38,880 nt of DNA from Streptomyces endocoffeicus (GTDB lineage Bacteria; Actinomycetota; Actinomycetes; Streptomycetales; Streptomycetaceae), in NCBI RefSeq assembly GCF_016741935.1, contig NZ_JAERRG010000055.1, forward strand, positions 1 to 38,880, given 5' to 3'. Below the pieces are notes generated by a model. That model worked only from the letters and a program-made list of their open reading frames with translations, was not told where the DNA came from and did no database searches. Both the position numbers and the translations under genes were made by a program. Positions 32,347 through 38,880 of the stretch are shown here, piece after piece; the stretch's first letter is position 1; each line of letters starts with the position of its first letter.

Positions 32347-35019
32347 TCACGGCCCGGTGCTCAAGTGCGCACGCCGGGCGGTGACCAGGGCGCGCCAGCG
32401 TTCTCGGACGGTGTGTGCGTCGTCGAGCCACTGGGTGGTGCTTCCGGCGGGTTTGGGGAGGTTGCCCATGGCGGTGGCGATGTCGACGTAGTAGGCGTAG
32501 TCGCCGTTCGCGGTTGCTTCGCGTAGGCGGTCGAGGGTGGTGGTGAGGTCGTTCTGTGCGTCGCGTACGGCGTGGTGGAAGGCGACGGCGGTGTAGATGA
32601 GTGGGGTGAGCCAGGGAAGTCCGGCGACGGTGCTCTCGGTGTGCAGGACGGTGGCGCGGTCGGTGACGTCGCGGTCGGTGCCGGCGTCGCGCACGAGGGC
32701 CGCGACGTGGGCGTAGAAGGTGGTGGCGCGCTGGTCGAGCGGGGCGAGGTACTGGTGGGCGAGGGCGAGTTCGTCGTCGGCGCGGTGTGGGTCGGTGAAG
32801 GCGGTGACCAGGGCGAGGAGGGTCTGGGCGATAGCCCGCTCGCCGGGGGCGTTGTGCTGTTCGGCTTCAGCGCGTGCGGCTTCGAAGGCGGCTATGGCGC
32901 TGTCGATGTCGCCGTGGGGCCACCGGATGTGGGCCAGGACGCGCTGGTGGCGGCCCTTCCAGCCCAGGGTGGGGATGGCCGCGAGGGCGGTGGGGAAATC
33001 ACCGCGGGTGCGGGCGAGGTTGGCCAGGCCGCGGTGGGCGCGTGGGGCGAGGCGGCCGGCTGCGTCGGCGACCTGGCGCATGCCGTGCGCGGCGGCGTCG
33101 GTGCGGGCGAGGTCTTTGTGGGCTTTGGCCCGGTAGTACAGGGCGAGCTCGGTGAGTTCGCCGGAGAGCAGGCCGGTGTCCAGGACGGCGGTGAGGCGTT
33201 CGGCGGTGCATTCGCGGTGTTCGTGCTGGCGGCGGGCGATGGCGGTGAGGAGTTCGGCCAGGGCGTCGGCGGGTGTGTCCGGGTCCGGCTGCGGCTCGGA
33301 GCTCGAGGCCCGGGTGGGTGGGGCGAGGGGTTCCCAGACGGAGTCGTCGGTGTAGGCGAAGGCGGCTTCGGTGAGCCAGGCCAGGTCGGTCAGGCGGTGA
33401 TCGCGGGCCAGGCGCAGGCCCTGGCGCAGGCAGGAGACGAGGAGTGTGCGGCTGGGGGTGAGGGCGGCGTTCGTGGCCCATTGGTCGCCGAGAGCTGCCA
33501 GGGCGCGGGTAGCGGCCTGGTGCCAGTCGGCGAGTGTCCAGCGGTCGTCGGTGTGGTCGTCGGCTTCGGTGACGGCGGAGCGGATCGCGCCGTGCAGGTG
33601 GTAGGGCCAGGGGGCGTAGGGGTTTTCGGTGACGATGGGCCGCTCCGTCAGGCGCCGGGCGGGGGCCTGTTGGGTGAGGCCCGCGGCGCGGGTGGCGAGA
33701 TCGAGGTCGAAGGCGTCCAGCAGAGACACCGAGCGCAGGACGTGCCGTTCGTCGGCTGTGAGGTCGGACAGGGCGCGGGCCAGGAGCGCGGGGAAGGTGT
33801 GGTCGAAGTCGGCGGGCTGCGGCTCGCGGGTGCGGCGGATCTCCAGGAAGCGGGAGGCGGCCAGGTCGAGGTGGAGGGGCAGGCCGTGGGAGCGGGCGGT
33901 GATCACGGCCCGGATCGCGGGGCTGATGAGGGGCTGGCCGTCCTTGGTCAGGCGGCGGGCGAGGTGGTCGTCGCAGTCCTCGGGGGAGAGGTCGCCGATC
34001 AGGTGCTGCTGCCCGCCCGGTGCGCCGTGCCGGGGTGGCGATACCAGGCCCGGCGCGGTGGCCAGGCCCGGCCAGGCGGCAGGGCCGGTGTGGTCGAGCT
34101 GCCCGTGGAGTGCGGGGTCGGCCCATTGCAGGCGGGAGCGGCCGCTGATGACGAAGAAGCAGTTCGGCATGAGCCACACCAGGCGCTGCAGGAGGCGTTC
34201 GAGGTCGCGGTGGCGGTCGGCGGTGTCCTCGAAGGTGTCCAGCAGGATTACCGGCGTGATCTTCTTGTCGTCGGGCAGCCGGTCCAGCTCGAACGCCAGC
34301 AGGTGCGGGCAGAAGGACAGCGCCTCCAGGCTGGGTTCGCTCTCCAGCAGGGGCGCGAGCCGCGCGCAGGCGGCCAGCGCCCGCACGGTCTGGCGCCGCT
34401 CACGTAGCGCGCCGACCAGGGCGCCGGTGACCTCCCCGACGACCGAGCCGACGGTGCCGGGCAGCAGTAGTGCCTGGGCGACGTCGCTGAGGGCGGTCTG
34501 CGTCTGCTGCGGCAGCGCCTTGCCGAACCGGCTGACGAGGCCGCCGCGTTCGAGGTAGGCGTCGAGTGGATCGCCGGGGTGCTGGGCCTCCCAGTAGCGG
34601 CGCAGCGCGATGTCGAAGGCGGGCAGCGGTCGTGCGACGGCCGTGGCGAGGGCGGCCCGGATGGTCAGGACCACGTCTTCGAATGTGGTGCCGACGGAGC
34701 GGGCCAGGTCGATCCGGACGGGCAGGATCCTGCGCCCGGCCCAGACCGGCTCACCCCACTGCGCCGGCCGGGTGCCCCCGAGTGCGGCCTCGAGCTTGCG
34801 CACGAGCGTGGACTTGCCGACGCCGCCCACGCCATGGAAGACGATCAGATGGGTACGGGGGGCCTCGAGGTCTGCGGGGTCGAAGCCGGCGGCGGTGACG
34901 TGCCGCAGGTGCTCCTCGAGAGCGGTGGCGACGAACTCCCACTGGTGCTGACGGTTGGTGAACGCCTCGCTCGCGTCGATGGGGTCGTTGGAGCTGAACA
35001 ACGCACGCAGGTCCGTCAC
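32347..35019 (-). CDS. STAND-type ATPase with C-terminal helical repeats
   Basis: This 890-residue protein carries a P-loop ATPase: Walker A is IVFHGVGGVGKSTLVRKLEA (about residues 59-78) and Walker B is ITPVILLDTFED with Asp261. An arginine-bearing sensor strand (CFFVISGRSRLQWADP) follows, and then a winged-helix-like region (SDLTADERHVLRSVSLLDAF). Residues 590-890 are a long helical repeat region of TPR type with Ala-rich pairs. STAND proteins act as switches that assemble upon ligand binding; many serve in bacterial antiphage defence, others in transcription control. No effector domain (TIR, nuclease, caspase) is visible. GTG at 35019 is preferred, GTG 35031 possible. Confidence 0.78.
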   Translation of the reverse strand: MTDLRALFSSNDPIDASEAFTNRQHQWEFVATALEEHLRHVTAAGFDPADLEAPRTHLIVFHGVGGVGKSTLVRKLEAALGGTRPAQWGEPVWAGRRILPVRIDLARSVGTTFEDVVLTIRAALATAVARPLPAFDIALRRYWEAQHPGDPLDAYLERGGLVSRFGKALPQQTQTALSDVAQALLLPGTVGSVVGEVTGALVGALRERRQTVRALAACARLAPLLESEPSLEALSFCPHLLAFELDRLPDDKKITPVILLDTFEDTADRHRDLERLLQRLVWLMPNCFFVISGRSRLQWADPALHGQLDHTGPAAWPGLATAPGLVSPPRHGAPGGQQHLIGDLSPEDCDDHLARRLTKDGQPLISPAIRAVITARSHGLPLHLDLAASRFLEIRRTREPQPADFDHTFPALLARALSDLTADERHVLRSVSLLDAFDLDLATRAAGLTQQAPARRLTERPIVTENPYAPWPYHLHGAIRSAVTEADDHTDDRWTLADWHQAATRALAALGDQWATNAALTPSRTLLVSCLRQGLRLARDHRLTDLAWLTEAAFAYTDDSVWEPLAPPTRASSSEPQPDPDTPADALAELLTAIARRQHEHRECTAERLTAVLDTGLLSGELTELALYYRAKAHKDLARTDAAAHGMRQVADAAGRLAPRAHRGLANLARTRGDFPTALAAIPTLGWKGRHQRVLAHIRWPHGDIDSAIAAFEAARAEAEQHNAPGERAIAQTLLALVTAFTDPHRADDELALAHQYLAPLDQRATTFYAHVAALVRDAGTDRDVTDRATVLHTESTVAGLPWLTPLIYTAVAFHHAVRDAQNDLTTTLDRLREATANGDYAYYVDIATAMGNLPKPAGSTTQWLDDAHTVRERWRALVTARRAHLSTGP

Positions 35020-35232
35020 TTGGCCCCCCACCGAATGATCATCAGCCGGTCAAGCCTATGCCCGCACCGGCCTCGGACGGCAGCCCCACAGGTGCACAGG
35101 AACCCGCGCCAGGACGGCATGGCCGGTTCCTGGCCGTTCCGGCCTGTTCAGCGGCGCCCGGGTGCCTTGCCGGGGTGCCCCGTTCCGCCGAGAATGAGCC
35201 CTCCTTGTCCTGCTCATTCCCTGGTGGCCCTC

Positions 35233-36250
35233 ATGCACGACCCCGCAACCCCTGACCCGCAGTCTGCCCAGGATCCGGCCGGTAGACCGTCGCCGGACGG
35301 GCGGGACGGTGCCGCCGGCCACGAGACCGCCGCAGAGCTGGTGGAGAAAGTGATCGCCTGGTACAGCCGGCGCCTGCTGGCCGAGCGTCGGCCCGGCGCT
35401 CGGCCAGCAGGCCCTCAGCGAGCTGGCTGTGCTGTGTGATGCGACGCCAGTTCGAGGAGGAGCGGCGGGTGGTGTGGCGGCGCACGTGCCGCGGCCGGGA
35501 CTGCCACAAGGTGACTGCGGCGGATGAGGAGATCGCCGCTGAGCGGGACGCCGGAAGGTGGGGCGGGCCGCGCTGGTGCCCGCCGTGTGCCGAGCGGGGC
35601 GAGCGGGAACGGGACGAGCGGGAGCGGGAGGGGTGGGAGGCCGAAGGGCGTGCTATCGAATTGCGGCGGCGTGAGGTCGAGGTGCTCGAGGAGTGGGCGG
35701 GGGAGGTCCTCGCCGGTCCGGACACGGTTATCTTAGACAGGAGGCCAGGGGCCTGCGCGACGAGGCCTCGTCGGTCTCGGGGTCATCAACGCGGCTGGGG
35801 ACGTCCTGGTGGACATGCTCATCAACCCGGGCGAGCCGGTCCCAGCTGAGGCGACCGTTATCCGCGGGATCACGGACGCCCAGGTGGTCCCGGCGCCCTC
35901 GACCGACACGCCGCGGTGTTGTATGGCCGACGTTGCGTCATCTGCAACCAGGCGTTCGACGTTGCCGGGCTGCGGCACGAGTTGACCGTGCACTACGGGA
36001 AGACCGGCAGACCGGCCACCAGAACGCCGAAGACGCCGTCGACTCCTGGCTCGGCACGGTGCGGTTCGAGGACGCGATGGTGCCGTACTCGGACTGGTAC
36101 GGGGACTGGTCCGAGTACTGGGGAAACTACGCCTGGCAGCCGCTGTACGGAGGAGATCACCGGGCCGTCTCGGACTGCCGTGCCGTGGTGGAGCGGTTGT
36201 GGGAGATGGCAAAGCCCGGCAACGGGGGCGGGGGTGGGGATTTCCGGTGA
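35233..36250 (+). pseudogene. Second Cys-rich DnaQ-like exonuclease, multiply frameshifted
   Basis: Pieces in successive frames match the copy at 8.5-9.7 kb. The start is MHDPATPDPQSAQD with ELVEKVIAWYSRRLLAERR. A Cys-containing part has FEEERRVVWRRTCRGRDCHK and RWCPPCAERG. The exonuclease remains are DTVILD then EARGLRDEAS, GDVLVDMLINPGEPVPAEAT, VIRGITDAQVV and FDVAGLRHELTVHYG. The end is SDWYGDWSEYWGNYAWQPL with DHRAVSDCRAVVERLWEMAK. At least four frame changes are needed (near 35395, 35435, 35735 and 35775, with others downstream). Unlike the other copy, ExoIII keeps its Asp (HRAVSD). It cannot yield a full enzyme. Confidence 0.72.
35372..35412. repeat. Perfect 16-bp inverted repeat with 9-base loop
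   Basis: GCCTGCTGGCCGAGCG (35372-35387) is followed nine bases later by its exact reverse complement (35397-35412). It coincides with the first frame disruption of the exonuclease pseudogene and may be the product of template switching. Confidence 0.75.
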
Positions 36251-36263
36251 ACTGCGTCGCCCG

Positions 36264-36640
36264 TCAGCGGTGTGGGTACGCAGGGTCCTCGATGATCTTC
36301 ACTTGCCGGGGGGCTTCTCGCGGGAACGCCCATATATAGCCAGAGGTGCTGGTGGCAGTCACCAGATGGTCGTCGAGGGTGACCTCGTGGAAAGGGTTCG
36401 ACGTTTGAGAGACGGCCAGCCACCGCAGCGCGCTTCCGTCGTCGCCCTGAGCCAGAGCGACCCAGCCGATGCTGCCGTGGTCTGTGGACTCCCCTGCCAG
36501 GGCGAGCGTTCCGGCATGGGTGCATGATGCGTGCGTCGTGTCGACGTCCAGCCAGGCGGGAGCACTCCATGCGGTGGCCTGCGGGATCTCCCGCCATTGC
36601 CATAGGCCGGCCTGCGGGCCATTGCGCCGGCCGGGTGGGG
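36264..36640 (-). pseudogene. C-terminal fragment of a beta-propeller-like protein
   Basis: The minus-strand frame ends WVALAQGDDGSALRWLAVSQ, TSNPFHEVTLDDHLVTATST and SGYIWAFPREAPRQVKIIED. Repeated strand patterns ending in W or F suggest the last blades of a WD40-like or related propeller, as in actinobacterial STAND/XRE proteins. Upstream the frame stays open for hundreds of codons only because it is antisense to tap; nothing protein-like precedes about 36640. The fragment lacks any N-terminal domain. Confidence 0.5.
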
Positions 36641-36934
36641 GCAAGTGCACGAGTTCATCACCGCTGGCGAGCCGTCGGCGAACATGATGACGTCCGCGTC
36701 GGGTGTCTGCCGTGCGCGCCGCCGTTGCTGCACCTGGTTGACGATCGGCAATTCGTCCCCGCCCCTGAGCAACCCGTTCAGGCTTCGCGACACGGGGGCT
36801 ACTGGTGATCGAGAGTGGAGTCCCGTACGAGTGCCAGGTCGGCCCGTGCGTACAGGGAGGCGGCCGTTTCGCCCGCGCGTCCGCATCGTCCGGCCCCTGC
36901 AGCAGCGCGGCACTCCGCCCCCTCTCAAATGAGG
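36641..36934. other. Gene-free stretch before tap
   Basis: I see no gene, only Arg-rich shadow frames. It separates the propeller fragment from the repeats and promoter of tap. Confidence 0.4.
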
Positions 36935-36975
36935 GATTCGCGAGCGATCCATGCGCGATTGGTGCGCGATTCGCG
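36935..36975 (+). promoter_or_regulatory. Repeat-containing control region of tap
   Basis: Two tandem 11-mers, TGCGCGATTGG (36952-36962) and TGCGCGATTCG (36963-36973), are bracketed by GATTCGCG at 36935-36942 and 36968-36975. They lie 20-60 bases before the tap start and could be a repressor site, perhaps for the HTH of Tap itself. Confidence 0.45.
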
Positions 36976-36995
36976 GTAGGTTGGGGGGTGAGCTC

Positions 36996-38880
36996 TTGTC
37001 CAGCGAGGAAGAGCTGTTCGGCGCTGTTGACGCGCTGCTGGAACAGGCTGTGCGGGATCCGCTGCCGGAGCCCGCGGAGCGTAAACGTCTGTGCGAGGCG
37101 GCCGGTCTGACGCAGGACCAGGTCGCGGAGGCTTTGCAGACCCGGCGCGAGGCGGTGGGGAACTGGGAGGCCGGACGTACCGAGCCGCGGCCGCCGAAAC
37201 GTGCCGCATACGCACGGCTCCTTGAGGGCCTCGCTGCCCGCTTCCCCGCGCCCAGGCCGGCCGACAGCACCTCGACCGCGAGTGCTGGCACAACCGGCAG
37301 GCCCGCCCAGGAAGCGCCAGCGCCCGAGGCATGCCCCGTCCCCGCGCCGGACCCCACGGCCGTGACGGCTTCGCAGGCCACCGCACCACACGCCACGACC
37401 GCTCCGGCTGCCGCGCTCGCCCCGGCGGCCACCCCCAGGCCGACGTCGACGTCCCGGCGTCCGGGGGCGAAGGGGGCCGTCCCGAAGAAGACCTCCGCGG
37501 TGGCGGACCCTGCCGATCCGCGATTCGCCCACGGTCCGCTCGCGGTCGTCGACGTCGACGCGGACGGGCAGGTGCTCGCGTACTGCACCGGCGGCCTGGT
37601 CCTGGACGTGCCCGCCAAGTCGATCCCGGCCCTGGTGGACTGGACGCTCAAGGAGGCCGGGCTCGGTCAGCCGAAGCTGTCCGGGCCGGGCAAGGACGCC
37701 GATCCGCTGCTCGTGCTCACCGAAGCCGCGCTCGAGCGCTACGGCCTGCCGGTCGTCTTGACGGATGAAGAGCGGCTCGCCGGGCGGATTCCGGAGGGCC
37801 ACAAGGTCATCAAGCAACTGACACGGCGAGGCTGGAAGCTGACGAAGCGCGGGTTCGGCCCGTGGGCACGGATCTACCGCCCGGCCAAGGGCTCGGAGCG
37901 CCAGTGCGTGCACTTGTGTATCCCGTCCTGGAACGCGTTGGGCTCCCGTCACTGGGGTCACGCCGCGCGACTCCCGCCGGTGGAACTCGTCCGGCTCCTG
38001 GGCACCTATGCGGTCCGGGTGATGACGCCGCGCGGTTCCACGGCCGTCACCGGCCTGGAGCTGATGACTGCGTTGCACCCGCCGACCTACGCCGTGCGCG
38101 ACGAGGCCGCCGGCGGCTTCCGGAAGGCCGACGGCAAGGCCCCGGGGTCGTTGGGGGAGGACCCGGTGGCCTGCGCGCCGTGCGAGGCCCCGGACGGGCA
38201 CCCGCTCCTGGCGGACCTGCCACGCTTCCACGTCCGCGGCCCCGGCGAGAGGCTGTTCGAGGAGGCGTACGACTGGGCTCGGCCGATGACGGACGCCGAG
38301 TGCGCCGTGCGGCATCTGGTCGGGATCGACGTGAACATGGTCTTCGCCGCCGGCGCCAACGGGCTGATCGTCGGCCTCGGTGCGCCCGCGTACGTCAAGG
38401 CGCCGGTGTTCGACCCGAAGTTGCCCGGCTCCTGGCTGGTCGACCTGTCCCACGTCGACCTGTCCCGGGTCAAGGTCGGCAAGGGCAAGTGGGCGGACCT
38501 GGAGGCCAGTCTGCTGCCCAGCCCGTTCACGCCGAAGGGCGAGCGCCCCGACGGCCGGGCCTGGTACGCGACGCCCACCGTGGCGTACGCGGTGGAACTG
38601 GGCTACGACGTCGCGCCGGTCGAGGCGTATCTCCGCTACGACAACGGCCGCTACCTGGACGGCTGGTACAACCGGCTGCGCGACGCCTACCTGATCACGA
38701 TGGCCGACCTCGGCGTCGAGGCGGACCTGGCACCGGCGGACTTCCTGGCGGCCATGGGCGGCTACAAGGAGCGCGACCCCGATCTGGCGATCGTCGTGTC
38801 GGCGATCAAGGCGACGGTCAAGGGCGGCCTGGGCAAGCCGCGCGAACGCCCCCGGGGCGAGGGATGGCGCCCCGGGCAGC
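36996..38880 (+). CDS. tap: Telomere-associated protein Tap, 3' end outside the window
   Basis: Translation from TTG 36996 (GGTGAG upstream) gives SSEEELFGAVDALLEQAV, an XRE-type HTH with LTQDQVAEALQTRREAVGNW and EAGRTEPRPPKRAAYARLLE, then an Ala/Pro/Thr-rich linker to about residue 165. A large conserved domain follows: ARIYRPAKGSERQCVHLCIP, LGTYAVRVMTPRGSTAVTGL, LVGIDVNMVFAAGANGLIVG, VDLSHVDLSRVKVGKGKWAD and TVAYAVELGYDVAPVEAYLR. This is the Streptomyces Tap family. Tap binds the single-stranded telomere overhang and recruits the terminal protein Tpg for end patching of linear replicons. The frame is still open at base 38880; tpg normally follows. TTG 36981 is an alternative start. Confidence 0.92.
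   Translation, partial: MSSEEELFGAVDALLEQAVRDPLPEPAERKRLCEAAGLTQDQVAEALQTRREAVGNWEAGRTEPRPPKRAAYARLLEGLAARFPAPRPADSTSTASAGTTGRPAQEAPAPEACPVPAPDPTAVTASQATAPHATTAPAAALAPAATPRPTSTSRRPGAKGAVPKKTSAVADPADPRFAHGPLAVVDVDADGQVLAYCTGGLVLDVPAKSIPALVDWTLKEAGLGQPKLSGPGKDADPLLVLTEAALERYGLPVVLTDEERLAGRIPEGHKVIKQLTRRGWKLTKRGFGPWARIYRPAKGSERQCVHLCIPSWNALGSRHWGHAARLPPVELVRLLGTYAVRVMTPRGSTAVTGLELMTALHPPTYAVRDEAAGGFRKADGKAPGSLGEDPVACAPCEAPDGHPLLADLPRFHVRGPGERLFEEAYDWARPMTDAECAVRHLVGIDVNMVFAAGANGLIVGLGAPAYVKAPVFDPKLPGSWLVDLSHVDLSRVKVGKGKWADLEASLLPSPFTPKGERPDGRAWYATPTVAYAVELGYDVAPVEAYLRYDNGRYLDGWYNRLRDAYLITMADLGVEADLAPADFLAAMGGYKERDPDLAIVVSAIKATVKGGLGKPRERPRGEGWRPGQ

Noticed and set aside
32572..34407. A 611-codon plus-strand open frame rich in Gly and Val
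   Set aside because: It is the shadow of the STAND ATPase; composition is typical of antisense reading in high-GC DNA and there is no ribosome site.
36264..38453. A 729-codon minus-strand open frame covering most of the tap region
   Set aside because: Most of it is antisense to tap, whose sense frame has clear family motifs. Only the last 110 or so codons (below 36640) look like protein and were kept as a propeller fragment.
1..38880. tRNA or rRNA genes, or a tRNA-type attachment site
   Set aside because: I looked for cloverleaf arms and conserved rRNA stretches next to the integrase remnants and recognised none. A covariance-model scan would be decisive.

Overview
The window is very GC-rich, uses GTG/TTG starts freely, and carries families almost confined to Streptomyces and close relatives: telomere-associated protein Tap, a DUF6653-type protein, EACC1, RRQRL-type zinc proteins, and the large pentapeptide-like 'oxidoreductase'. 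The tap gene running off the right edge places the DNA on a linear replicon, either a chromosome arm or a linear plasmid, probably close to a telomere. The density of broken genes and mobile-element fragments fits that setting.

Left part (1-14.9 kb). A frameshifted IS110-family transposase is cut by the left edge. It is followed by an MFS exporter and a GNAT acetyltransferase. Next is a divergent pair, an HTH regulator and an alpha/beta hydrolase, read from what look like back-to-back leaderless promoters. Then come a zinc-ribbon protein, an integrase fragment and a 568-residue protein ending in a tandem beta-rich repeat. An IS5-type transposase tail, a decayed Cys-rich/DnaQ exonuclease gene, two membrane proteins, and chimeric remnants (RRQRL zinc protein joined to a STAND ATPase fragment, then an IstB tail) follow. 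The part closes with an intact S66 LD-carboxypeptidase.

Centre (14.9-24.4 kb). This is the most interesting region. An IS21-family element (istA intact, istB split) has been entered by a 6,845-bp Tn554-like transposon at 15539-22383. The transposon has near-identical 12-bp ends and lies between two copies of the hexamer CCGCAG. Removing it together with one hexamer restores the istB reading frame exactly. Its minus-strand half encodes TnpA, TnpB and TnpC, translationally coupled through ATGA overlaps. Its plus-strand cargo is an EACC1 protein plus a caspase-like protease fused to a Sel1-like repeat and an uncharacterised C-terminal domain. That is a two-gene candidate conflict or immunity module on a mobile vehicle. 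A broken DJ-1/PfpI gene is also aboard.

Right part (24.4-38.9 kb). It holds an integrase tail, a divergent MarR-type regulator/DUF6653 pair with a likely operator, a Ku remnant and two small cytosolic proteins. A 1.86-kb unit with perfect 17-bp inverted ends carries a second MFS transporter. A sigma-70-like factor with a coupled partner gene, a small membrane protein, another nonsense-broken integrase tail and an 890-residue STAND ATPase follow. A second decayed DnaQ exonuclease gene and a beta-propeller-like fragment precede the 3'-truncated tap gene.

Two MFS exporters, two regulator/effector pairs, the EACC1-caspase module, the STAND ATPase and the S66 peptidase look intact. Most of the rest is debris from repeated insertion and deletion.
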